DNA of 64,000 nucleotides from Bisporella sp. PMI_857 (Eukaryota; Ascomycota; Leotiomycetes; Helotiales; Helotiaceae), in NCBI GenBank assembly GCA_021307315.1, contig JAJSPD010000013.1, forward strand, positions 248,001-312,000. The letters are read 5' to 3'. The notes under the pieces were generated by a model that was not told the origin of the DNA, ran no database searches, and saw only the letters and a program-made list of their open reading frames with translations. Positions 23,093 to 34,198 of this stretch are shown here, in pieces; position 1 is the first letter of the stretch, and the number at the start of each line of letters is the position of its first letter. The position numbers and the translations under genes were made by a program.

Positions 23093-24002
23093 GCACACTA
23101 GAAGTGGCAGATCCTTGGAGAGGGGAGTTTGGGGTATCACGAGAGTCTCTGCCAAAAAGCTCTGTTGTCACTTTGTGGTTTTTGCGCAGACGTTCATCTA
23201 TGGCTTGAAATTTCCTTCTAAATCAATAGCGCTGTTTGTGTCTTGAACTTGTCCAAAAATTTACGGCGTACTTGGGAATGCAGATTAGAACATCCCTGAG
23301 ACTATAAGGGGCTCGCAGAGCATCATGTGGCTATCGTGAACGGAAACAAATGTGTAGGGTACCAGTTAAAGCGCTTGTATGCAGAATATGATGACAGGAA
23401 AATAAAGAAGGACAGAGGATGGAATTATGGAGGATTAAATTATTAGAATATGAATTGATTCCTCATTCCTACGACGGGAACTCCTTAAGGTAGTCAACAT
23501 TTTAATTTGAACTGAAGTGTGAAAATATACTTTGCAACGATAGAAATTCACTACTCCATAGAGGTACGAACCGCCCCATGGCCAATCTCTAGTTCTCACG
23601 ATGTTAAACATAGAGTGAAAATCTGGAGGCATCCTGAGGTAGAGAAGACATCAGAGCACAAAAGGAAGCTTCAAAAATGAATACATGCCTGATGAAATCA
23701 GTCTGAGCAGTCAAGAAAGGGTCCCACGAAGCAACTACGTGCCTTCTTAGTCCTCCATGAAATGTTGGCTATTTTTATGAATCTTCGGACTCCGCTGTGG
23801 TTCAAGTTCGAGAACAACCATGAAAATATGGTAATCTGAGTGGCGTAGCACACTTAACTTTAGCGCCTAAGTGTAAACAAGCAGAAAATTCCATATTCTT
23901 CCACTTCAAATTCTAGTGTTGCTGGTTTCATGGAAAAGTCCCGGAACACTCTCAGAAATCAATACCTGCATTGTGATACTTGACCAAATATTGCTTCTCG
24001 TA

Positions 24003-24751
24003 TCAGCGAGGTTTCTTAGACCTTAGGCTCTTCTTATTAGACCTGGTTGGCGATCTTTTTGCAGTCTCCGGTTCGGGTTTGACGATTCCCCTAGCAGAGG
24101 CTAATCTCCGTGATCTCCTGGGACCTTCCAGATGTATCTTCGAAGAAGTTTCAGGCTCTATGATAGCTCGTAATTCTTCCCTACAGCGAGGCTCAACATC
24201 AAGCTCCGCTCGACGATCCGATGAAATTTTGTACGGCATTTTCTCTGGCTGTGTTCTTTCCGACATTGCAATCATGGTAGCGTCGTTCTGAGGGGATTGA
24301 TTGGAATTGGAAGCTGGTACTTTTAAATCGTTGCGGGGGGCTTCTTCTTCTACGTTGTGGTCAGTGACGTATATGGCATAAGTGGCCACTAAGCACGTAG
24401 ATTACCTAAAGTTAGAATCGCTTTGTGAATCTTAATCACGCCGGGCAGACATTGCCCCAAGGCAGTATGATCAAGTGCAACTTTCAGATTCTGTTGGACA
24501 ATATCGTGTTCATTTCCAAGCCCGAGGCTTATGTCGACTCTTGTTATTCGTCCAGGCGGTAACATCTGTGGCGCCTTGGATAGTAAATTAGGGACATCCT
24601 GAAGGTACCTCTCGATTGCATCTTTAAGAAGTAGTTGCGAAGAGATGTTTGGGTCGGTCACCATCCTGTGCGACATGTTGCGTAGCAATGAGCCGTTTGG
24701 GAATTTAGTTTTCTTTGGGTTTGCGGCTTGCTGGTGATGGAGCTTCTGCAT
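24003..24751 (-). CDS. hypothetical basic protein, 230 aa
   Basis: Two exons, 24751-24406 and 24349-24003, with a 56-nt GT..AG intron, encode 230 aa from an ATG. The N-terminal half is helical (LLKDAIERYLQDVPNLLSK, NEHDIVQQNLKVALDHT) and the C-terminal half is strongly charged and basic (GPRRSRRLASARGIVKPEP, SPTRSNKKSLRSKKPR), which suggests a nuclear or nucleic-acid-associated protein. No zinc finger or other named domain is visible. Phase closure and the clean basic tail make it a likely real gene; function unknown. Confidence 0.6.
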
Positions 24752-25580
24752 AGACCTCTCTGCGACTAGAAATGCACATCACCTTTTGGCAGCGGCGAGA
24801 AGTTTCTTAATTAGGTGATGAATACAGGCTGGACGGAACAGTGACAGAATTTTTGGCCGCTAAAATGGCGTGGCTTCGATAAGAAGAGTATCTGGGGTTA
24901 TAAACTTGAATGGCTAAACGAAAAATTGATATATAAGTGTCTCAACAAGAGTGGAAACAAACTTTCGACCAGTCATAAGATATGCTGAAATATATTGCTG
25001 CAAGGTTGTGGCGGCCGCAAATATAATCAAAACAAGGAAGAACAATCAGACAAAGGAGCAAGCGCGAGTCGAAATGGGTCACTAAGTTCTTTGACACATC
25101 GCCTACCTAACAATCACTAACTAAAAAATCCTGGTGCACATAAAATCCGGCATATGGAACTTAATAACTATATCGATTGTGGTTTATTATCGATAGTTTG
25201 CTTTTCCCCATATACATCATGAAACAAGTTTATTTGGGCAAGCACCTTTGCGACAAATGCGGCTTGACATTTCTACTTTCTTCAAGTTCTTTCAGTGTAA
25301 CTAGAATAGATAGCTAACACACGCACCAACAGCTACTCCGAAAGACTGGACTACTAGCTGCCAGATAGGAGGGAGTTGAAAGACAAGATCATTTTGTTCT
25401 TCTTAGAAGAGTTGGTAGGCATGGAAGCCTTAGGAATTTTAGGCCGGACTATATGCCTCGGAATTGGTGAATGTAAGATTTCGAGTCTACCTAGTCTCGG
25501 TAGGTTGTAATGATTTCTACCTTCATAATCTATGCCCCTTGGTTATAAGTACAAATGCAGCTTTTATGTATGTTACAATT
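24752..25580. other. intergenic, no gene seen
   Basis: AT-rich DNA between two minus-strand genes; only short frames without motifs. Confidence 0.4.
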
Positions 25581-26824
25581 TCAAGTCTTCTGCCCAGATA
25601 CCAATAATATAACACTGCCAAGCTGCCTCCTTATATCTTCTCTCTCAACATCATGAGTATCTTCCACTGCTCCCCACATCCCGGTCTGCCAATCCACCTC
25701 CAGGCTGGCAGCTTTTGCCGCTTCCTCGATGCCGAATTTCTGTCCTACATCCCCCTGGTCCCCTTTGAGATGCGATAGCTCCGGGCTCCATTCTACCACG
25801 AGACGGACTGCACCTAAGAGCCCTTTACCAGCCAAAACAGCTCTCTCCAATCCGGCTAGTTCAAAAGCAGGTAGGCCGCTTACCCAGCCTCGAATAACGT
25901 CCTGTGTCATTTGTGGTTGCGGAATTGGCATAATGCTATCAGGATCCAACACCGGAATAATCTCGATGCCAGGCCAGACTCTCTCTGTCAAGTATTGAAT
26001 TATTGGCCTCGCGGTTCTTATCTGAATTGATCTCAAACTTTCTGTCCTATTCACATGTGTTTCATATCCTGGAGGATCAGCTTCTGCTTCTGGTGCCCAG
26101 CAAAGGAGAGAGTCTGTGTCTAGATATCGCATCACAGTGTTCACAATGCTGGCTCGCGTATCTCCTGTACCCTTCGTGTCTTCATCTGCAATATCTAGAG
26201 CTCGGGACACAAGAGATGTGAGGGGAATAAGGTGATGGCGGAGTGCTTGTTGGGCTGATACAAGAAGATCCCATTCTAGAGCTATCGCAGACGCGAGGTG
26301 CGGCTTATGATGAGGGATTTTGAGGATATCTTTCGTGGGACGACGCAAGGGTCGTTTGTCAAGAAGAATTTGCAGACCATCTTTAGCAGAATTAGCACTA
26401 AGTAATTTATATGGCCGATTTAAATAATACCTTCAGCATGTTTCACATGCACATCCTTCCAGAATCTCTTTGTTTTTGCCGTGCCACTTCCTTTCCCACC
26501 AGCAATGTCCCTTAGATCTTGGCCTCTTTTCAACAATTCTGCTTGTTTCCGTCTCCTGACCACCCTTGAATCTACATGTTCTGCACTGGGTATGGGAGCC
26601 TTGGGCGGGGGACCGACTACAGATATGTCAGATGCTATGGCTTCTTTCGAGCTTGTAGTATGCAGGTGTCTTTGGCTAAAACCTGTTGCGACGGGCTTAA
26701 GACCATTGGTTGGACCATTATTCCAAACATAGCCTTTGGATATGTGCGGGACTTGTTGATAGTTCGAGTAGCTGCGAGCGATTAATTTGCCCTCTAGGAG
26801 AGGGAATTGCGCAACACGCTTCAT
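25581..26824 (-). CDS. ATP12: Atp12, mitochondrial F1-ATPase assembly chaperone
   Basis: Two exons, 26824-26431 and 26380-25581, around a 50-nt GT..AG intron give 397 aa. The first ~55 residues are basic and Ser/Thr rich without acidic residues early on, as expected for a matrix-targeting presequence. The ATP12 domain begins near RFWKDVHVKH and includes ILLDKRPLRRPTKD, LASAIALEWDLL, TRASIVNTVMRYLDTDSLLCW, and the C-terminal GLPAFELAGLERAVLAGKG and HDVEREDIRRQLGSVILL segments, all family landmarks. Atp12 binds the F1 alpha subunit and prevents its aggregation before alpha3-beta3 assembly. Length is within the fungal range. Assignment is secure. Confidence 0.93.
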
Positions 26825-28395
26825 GCTGGGATGGATGGTTGAAGTCAGACGCAGTGTCGATACTTTTCTTTGCGACGTCGTGGAAATTAAAGTGGGCCAT
26901 TTACAGGGTAAGTAGATGGTGCTTAGCAGATTGCCCAGAATAGCGGGTCATCTTTCATGTATAGAATAATATATACTCTCGGTCGAATTTAAACCTGAAT
27001 CTGACGCAGTGTACTGTAGATAGGCTTGCAAACCCTATATGTTTTGCAATCGCGAAGGAACAAACAAGAAACATGGGCGCGTGACCAGAATTCTATCGGG
27101 GAAAATTCAAGAGCTCAACCATTGTAGACAGGGAGATACGGGCTTGGGAGATGATTACTAAAGGCATATGTACTGTTTCAGCTAGTGATGTTGCGATACG
27201 CATCCGTTTCTACGACCTCCTCAGAGTGCAATGTAACCTTTTCAATTTCGAGCTCGTTTCCAATTTTGCATGCTTCAGGATCCTGTTCACTCAGCTCTGC
27301 TCAGCAAAATTCAATCCGACATGCTCGTTCCAGCTCCAACTATAAACGCTTAATGTTACCAGCCAGCCCAATGCAATCATTTCAATTATGATCTGCGGAA
27401 TATATGTTCCATATCAATCAAAGCTTGCCGCATAATCCCAACTTAGCTTGTCTCCTATAAATATTAGCCCCAAGTAAAGTTAGTATTAGCAGGTAGACTT
27501 ATCTCCAACACCGGAGGGGTTGTCTCTATAAGCCAAAGCTAAGCTAGAGACAACCCAGGACTACCATCCGCAGGCCTGTCCTCATCCCACAACCCATGAG
27601 ATGCTAGAATACTCAACACCAAGGTTCGAACATGCGAAACACAGCTAAGCAGACACTAAACACTATCTTCCAGAAGATCGGGCAGACCGCAGCACGCTAT
27701 CCAAGACAGACAAGCACTAAGCTTTGACTCCAACTCTAGATGGGTCCTGACCAGGACGTGCTGTGATCTCCCTGCACGTCAGAATTCCAGTGTTCGAATC
27801 AACTTTGACATTGCATACTAGCCGGAACCTCACCATTACTTCAAGTCTCTTGCTACTACCCCCAGATCCACGACAAGTCCATATTCATAAAGTCCCAAAG
27901 TCGCATTGTCCGACAGCGGTGATGATCGAAGCCTAGCAGGAGGCCGGACTCAAGACAACAGGCAAGCGTCCACAGCCTAATATTCCAGCACAGTCAAAAA
28001 TTCCTTTCTGTTTGATAAAGCAGGACCCTCTGAGATTAGTTTTTGTCTCCTCCACACCTTGATCAAAGCAAAAGTGTAGGGCAACAAGCGGACAAAAACA
28101 TCAACAAAAAACCGCGTGCATCTCTACGTTCGTCCCCGAGTGGCAGAGGAGAGGCAGAGGAAGAGTGTACAGACATCGCAAGGATGAGACAGAAGTTGTC
28201 GGCGTTCTCCATCACTATAGGACCAAGCCTAGAGGAGAAGATTGGTGCGGCTGATCGGGATCACACGCGTGGTGACAACGCCGGGGGTTGGTACCATGGC
28301 ATTGGTCTTGTGAGCTGACTGCGCAGGCGGTGCGAGGTTCGAGGCTTCTGAATAGGGTAGAGACGATGTTCTATTGATAACCTCATAAGAGATCT
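26825..28395. other. intergenic with one hairpin, no gene supported
   Basis: No gene is supported. A GGGTTGTCTCTA / TAGAGACAACCC stem (27517-27528 and 27545-27556) with a 16-nt loop is the only clear structure. An open frame at 28043-28318 starts at TTG and has no family motif. Confidence 0.4.
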
Positions 28396-29004
28396 TCACA
28401 GTTGAACAGCTAAGGATTTAGTGCTTTCTTCGAGTCCCACGGTCCCATCTCTTGAGACTAAATCAAGAGAATGCCAAATGGGCATGGATGCTTCTGGAAC
28501 ATACGGGTTGGCCTTATATCCAGCGCACCGAAGCACGTTGAAGGACTGTCTGCATTGTGTTTTTGTTTGTTGGCCAATTCGAAACCTCGCGACAAATGCT
28601 ATTGCAAATGACTCCGGCGAGTATAATTCAAGGCTTGTCACGACGCAAGGCGGTGAAAACACGCAAACAATCTGTTTGTTGGCTAATCAAACCGTGTTCA
28701 GCACCCATGCTCTGTAAGGATTGTCTTGACCTTGTTCTCTGGAGTTGATAGAGACCCCGGTTATTGAATCAAGAGAGCCTATAATAAAACCAGGTCGCAG
28801 ATCTTTGCAGAACTGTTTCAGCTGTTCCACATTGTCTCTCCTACCCATGTACCTCTTTAGCATCGACGAAGACGATCCATTGTGATCAGAGCATATCCAG
28901 CCAACAAGCCCGACGAGCGTCCTGCATTTGAGGATCTTACCAGAATGGCTCATGGAAAATGTTTGTTTTATCGTCTTTCGACATCTGGACTGTCCCTCCA
29001 ACAT
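28396..29004 (-). pseudogene. open frame broken by one TGA; possible decayed gene
   Basis: From ATG 29004 to the stop at 28396-28398 a single frame of 203 codons is interrupted once, by TGA at 28687-28689. Upstream half: SGKILKCRTLVGLVGWICSD, DNVEQLKQFCKDLRPGF. Downstream half: IVCVFSPPCVVTSLELYSPE, FAIAFVARFRIGQQTKTQC. Further upstream on the same strand another frame (about 29500-29162) is open for over 100 codons with a CRICPKCRAKH Cys cluster but lacks any ATG. The pieces may belong to one decayed gene. No family is recognised; a chance frame cannot be excluded. Confidence 0.3.
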
Positions 29005-29800
29005 TTTAGATCATTACATTGAAGGCCACACGGCCTTTCGGCGGTACAGCAACGACTCTGTGAGTGATCCTAATACTTTGGGAAGGCAACTATGACCGCA
29101 AAGCTAGAACCGACGAATACTTAGGGTTAAGTTCTGAAACTTGTTATTCCTTTCGGAAAACTGGGATCAGAAATCTGTGAGGAGGGAGAAGTGCTTGATT
29201 TGCAAAGGCTCCTTGGTTTGGGGAGCGAAAGAAGATTTGAGGCTGTGCTTGATCGGAATATCTGGTATGTCGACGATGCGTGTTGAGTGTTTGGCTCTGC
29301 ACTTCGGGCAAATTCGACACTGCTGCTTCAGTGAACAATCAAGGTCATGTATTGAATATGAGAGCTGAAATTGGAGCTGTATGGCACTACAATCGGTCTT
29401 TTGAAGTGTAATGGGTGGTGAAGATAGTGGAAGAAAGCAAGGGCTGGGCTGAGAAATACTATGGTGGCTAAACGCGCTAAGATTTAGCGCGTCGCCTGAT
29501 CACATGATAATCTTGGCGTGACAACCACGACAACCAAACTCGATTTTTGTGTCACATGTTCAATTTTGGATTCATCACCTTGAGTGTACGAAACAACTTT
29601 TGAGGATTTTAAAAGTTTCGAGTTGTAAGAGAAGTTATTCTTGGTGATTTTCATATTCAACACAGCATGAGCTGATAACTTTCCTTATCTTCGAAAACCG
29701 AGGATACAGAAATTACATTATCTAAGAATTGCCTTATATCTCTGCTGTAACCTATGAAGCTAGATACTCGCAGAAAATTGCATGTGAATCTAAGGTGAAA

Positions 29801-32611
29801 ATGGCTCAAGACTACAAGCCCTCTAAAAGAAGCCATCCGCCGTTGGTCGATGACCTTCTCCAATGTGGGCAGTTGGCTTTCAATCCTAAGCTGCCAGACG
29901 AAACACGCCAGCCAAATAAAGAAAAGTTTGAATCATTGATCGCGAGGTAAGTAGAGAGCCACTACTTTAGTAATGTCATGGTTGAACGATTATAGCACAG
30001 GAACCTTGGCGCTTTTGCCGGTTTTGAATCTTCTTGTACAGCCTGGCAGAACAGAACCGTGGCTTCGAGCGCCAATAATATCATCTTTGGCAACTCTTCC
30101 GCTGAGGAGAAGAGGTGTTCAGGATACTATTGAATTTGTCCTTTCTGTTCATCCAAGTAGTGCAGGGTATAATGTAGAGGCCAATCCTCGCAAAGGTGCT
30201 GCGATAACCCATGAGGGTCTGAATGCTGCGTCTCGACTTCTTTCCACTCCACCAGCTGGAATGTCGCCAGATCGCTGGTTTGATGGCATCTCTCACCAGC
30301 TTTTATCATTACTTGAAGGAGAAGGCGAGCCTGAGATGGACAGGGTAGCTGCATTCATAATAGGCTTTGGGATACTAGGCAGGAAAGCGTACGGCGCTCC
30401 TGGTATGTCTCTCACAGTATCTTTGTTTTTGGTTTGCTGAAAAACACAGGTATGGCAGGGTGGAAAACTTTTGTTGAGCCCATATTCCGTCACATAGACC
30501 CATCGCTGGTGCTGGCAGAGGAAATCTTGCATACAGAAAAACTAACGCTAGGCCCTCGAACACTCACTTCGCCCTCCCAACTGGCTGGAAGCCTTCAAAG
30601 ACTCACCTCTCTGGTGGCGTTTCATCCACATCCTTCTCTGACAAAGCGTTTACTTCAGCCTCTTCTTCTACCGCTTTGGTCACTATCATCATGGCAGAAA
30701 ACTAGCGAATTGGCTGATGCCAAGTTCCGAAAGCCCGCACTTAAGCTCTTGAAGATCTTACTACAACTTTCTTCCACTTCTAAGCAAGAAATGAGGAATA
30801 TTAGTCAGAGGAATAGCCAGAGCAATCTAGATATCATTGTTGGGAATTTAATGTTTGATGGGCGGCTAAGTCCGAATAGCTCACAATATTCCTCGTGGAA
30901 ATACGCTTCTTCCGCTGATGGAAGAATTCAGATTCAGCTTCGCAGCGATCAAGATCAGAAAAAAATCCCCGCAGATATGGCTTCAATTGATAATGCGGCA
31001 ACGGCCTTAGTAATATGCATTGGGTCTATGCCAGAATTAGGCTCTGACATCTCACAATTATTTGTGAAGCTTTGTAAAGGATGGTTTACTAGCTCACACA
31101 ACAGCAATACTTCTACTATCCTATTGCGACCAGTACGAGAGGAGAGTTCGGTGGACTTAGAAAGACATCTAATTGAGGTCAGGGTCTTGCTGAAGATGAT
31201 GGAGCTGATACCCGCAAAACTGGTAGATGATTCGCGACAAGTTCTTGAAATAGTCAGGCAAGTCTTGTCAGATTTCAGTCATATATCCAAGAGCAACGAA
31301 GACTTGGCGTCCATTGCTCTAAGCCTTCTGGCCATCGTTTTAGAGTCTCCAAACTTTCGGGAGACTGAGGATACAGAATCCACCCTGGCCAATATTAAGG
31401 CGGCACTGGAAGAAATCAGCAAGGAATCCGAACTCGATATCTCCTCAACCGCACGGAATCTCTTGCTAGTGCTTAGGTTTCGAAAAGATATTGACGATGC
31501 TGAAGGCGCCTCGATCAATAGTGCTAAAATGCTAGCGGAAGACCACAAAAACTATAGCCTAGCTCTTCAATACCTCACCTCTGCAGAATCACCACCTCCA
31601 GTTCGTGTCCAAGGCTTGGAGCTAATTTCTGGACTTCTGGGAGCCAACAGTCCAGTGGTCAATATCCAGGCTATCGTTGTACTGTTCTCTTCACTCCTCC
31701 AAGATGGCGACGAGTACATTTATCTCCGGATTATCAAGTCTTTTATTGAGCTGTCTAGAGAGCATCCTAAGGCTGTCATGAAGGATCTAGTAGAGCGATA
31801 TGTAGATGTTAATGAAGACGCAGACCTTGATCAACGACTTCGTTATGGAGAAGCTTTGCTACAGGTGATCCAGAACTCAACAGCATCCTTTTCCGGAGAG
31901 ATTGCGCGAAGCGCTTGTGAGGGTTTGCTATCAATTGCTGGTCGGAGAGGCTACAGACCCAAGACCGAGAAGAAACAAGAGAAAGAGGCGCGGTTAAAAC
32001 AGAAGAAAGACAAAGATGCCGAAGATGCTTGGGGTGGTGAAGTACCTCAAGTAGAGGATCAAATGACACCTGAGAACGAGATATTGGCCCAAATAGTCTC
32101 TGGCTGGGAGAGCAAACGCGGCACAGAAGACATAAGAATACGGGCTTCTGCATTATCCATTTTGGGATATGGAATTGAATCAAATGTGGATGGAGTGGGA
32201 TCAACCCTTATATCGACTTCGGTTGATCTGAGCATACACATTCTTACACTAGAGCCTGAACCTGAGAAGGGTATCTTGCGTCGATCAGCAATTTTATTGA
32301 TAATGAGTTTGGTTAGAGCATTGGATGTAGCTCGTGATGAAGGCAGAAAACTAGGGTTTGGGTTTGCTGGTCAAAGTCTAGATGATGTGCAGCGTATTCT
32401 GAAGTACGTTGAAGATACCGATAATGATGGTTTAGTGCGCCAGCACTCAAGAGATGTTATCGAGGGTCTGCAAACATGGCAATTAAAGTCTCTAATAACA
32501 GTACAAGAAGATCAGACAGAGATAAGAGAGATTGCAGGGTTGTCTGTTAGGCCTCTGGTGGCAGAAAGTTCGAGAATTGGTGGAAAGCCCCGAATCGAGG
32601 AGATAGAATAA
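29801..32611 (+). CDS. RTP1: Rtp1/Tango6 family protein (nuclear import of RNA polymerase II)
   Basis: Three exons, 29801-29946, 29996-30402 and 30450-32611, encode 904 aa; introns are GT..AG of 49 and 47 nt. The body is an all-helical HEAT/ARM-like solenoid. Family landmarks are RKGAAITHEGLNAASRLLST with AAFIIGFGILGRKAYGAPG in the N-terminal third, LQYLTSAESPPPVRVQGLEL with YIYLRIIKSFIELSREHP in the RTP1_C1 region, and RIRASALSILGYGIES with GILRRSAILLIMSLVRALD near the end (RTP1_C2). A Lys/Glu-rich linker (KTEKKQEKEARLKQKKDKD) separates them. In yeast Rtp1 helps import assembled RNA polymerase II; the animal homologue is Tango6. The ATG at 29801 (AAAATGG context) was preferred to an upstream in-frame ATG at 29729 because it removes a non-conserved leader. 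Confidence 0.88.
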
Positions 32612-32914
32612 ATGTTTTATTGAAAAGATACCAGAAAAATCACAGCTTTCCATCAAGACCATGGGTGAACCAATCGAGAGCGAATGCTCCAATTCATCTG
32701 CCTTGTCTTTATATATGTCTCTTTATTTGGCATGAACTCTGTGGCTTTCTATAACACTCATATACTATTAATTTGCTCAAGCTTCGGAATCTGACGTCTC
32801 TTACACATCCTATACTAGCCAAGCCCAATCAACACCCTAACTAAAAACTATGAGGCATGAATACTAGACCACATCAGAGCACGCACATATTAATGCGCAC
32901 TCGAACTCGCCATC

Positions 32915-33130
32915 CTACATATCCAGCTCGCCATTCTCGCTGTCGAGTGCATCTAGCGTGAATATCATATTGCTCATCATCCCCACCATAACATGCTGTG
33001 TAATATTAGCGCTCCTAAACAGCTCTCCCCAAAGCAAATAACCCTCCTATATAAAGCAATGTTAGGATCTTGATCATCCCTGGAGTTGAGGTTTAGCTTC
33101 CCGCCTAGGAGCGTGAAGGGGGCAAAGTCT
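32915..33130 (-). pseudogene. frameshifted 3' coding exon of an unidentified gene
   Basis: After an acceptor-like GAAGCAG, minus-strand sequence from 33130 reads DFAPFTLLGGKLNLNSRDD and DQDPNIALYR; at about 33043-33047 the sense shifts one frame and continues EGYLLWGELFRSANITQHV, MVGMMSNMIFTLDALDSEN, GELDM and a TAG at 32915-32917. A missing base in TATAGGAGGG would explain the switch. An alternative is an acceptor at TTATATAG (branch CTAAC nearby), but no donor fits. An open minus frame at 33538-33215 may be a 5' exon. The family is not recognised. It lies head-on to the 3' end of RTP1. Confidence 0.4.
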
Positions 33131-34198
33131 CTGCTTCAAAGATAGCACGGGAAATCATAGGAGGAGGAAAGGGGGGGATGTTAGAGAGATGAGTTGTAAG
33201 AGGAATTAGGCCTGCTAGTCGGCGCCTATGTTGGTAATTTTGAATTTTTTCAAGTCAGATTTAATAGTTCTGTCATCGGTATTATGGCGGATATGAAATT
33301 GCGGCAAGGCGATGCTATCGAGAACGACGAGAAGTTGAAGAGGGATATATCCGTTATCGTTTCTTACTGCGGGTTGCAATGCCTGTGTGAGGGGGTGGTA
33401 TCCAGGTCCCTCGGTGTACGCACGGAAAGAACCAGGTCTGACGAAGCTAAGATACAGTCGTAGTATATATATAAGCGTACTGCATAAGCGGATGCCATGT
33501 GACGTAGAATGATGCAAATATCTAAAATTCAATAGCATGTAAGACTAGTTCTCTACAGCCATACAACCTTCCAACTGGCGACTCTTAGCTTGAACCAACG
33601 CACTGGAATTGTCCCTTTCCAGGTGTTGCTAGGTATATATCCCGCCACCCCAGCACGACTGCTTGGATTTCTCAGTATAAGATAGCATACAATGAGTAAT
33701 CGCTACTGTACGGAATAGAGTGGAATCATGATGCATGAGCCATTCCTTGTGGCTCGACCAAATGGTGATACGATATGCAGCGGAAAACATGATGACATAT
33801 CGAGTTCGATGGCTAGGATCTTTGTAGAGTGTGGGAGATCGTCGTCAGGACCAATCTTTTACAAGGGTAGGGTATTCGATGCACAAAATTGTAATATGTG
33901 ATCTTTAACCGGAAATGGTTCTGACAGTTGGGATGCCTGGGATATTCATATTCAGGACAAGGTAAGAAATGGGTGACCGAAAGAGGTCGAGGGAGCCATC
34001 TTTGAGGTACATTCACAGCCACAACAGATGCGATACCACGATGGACTATATCAACTGAATGTGAGGTATTTTTTCTGCTAGTTAGAACTACAGCTACTTG
34101 GTTATAAATTCACGTACTTGAGCACACTGAGCCGGCTCCCGGCAATATGTTCCTGTTTCCAGTGCATATTTGAAACTGAAGCAAACGTATCACGCTAA
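33131..34198. other. intergenic, possible 5' exon only
   Basis: A minus-strand frame at 33215-33538 (107 codons, ATG start) could be linked to the coding exon at 32915-33130; a good donor GTAAGA lies near 33369. Otherwise no feature is seen. Confidence 0.3.

Noticed and set aside
27600..27800. TTCGAA-containing segments considered as tRNA T-arms
   Set aside because: The flanking bases do not form a 5-bp T-stem or an acceptor stem; no tRNA cloverleaf could be built here or elsewhere in the window.
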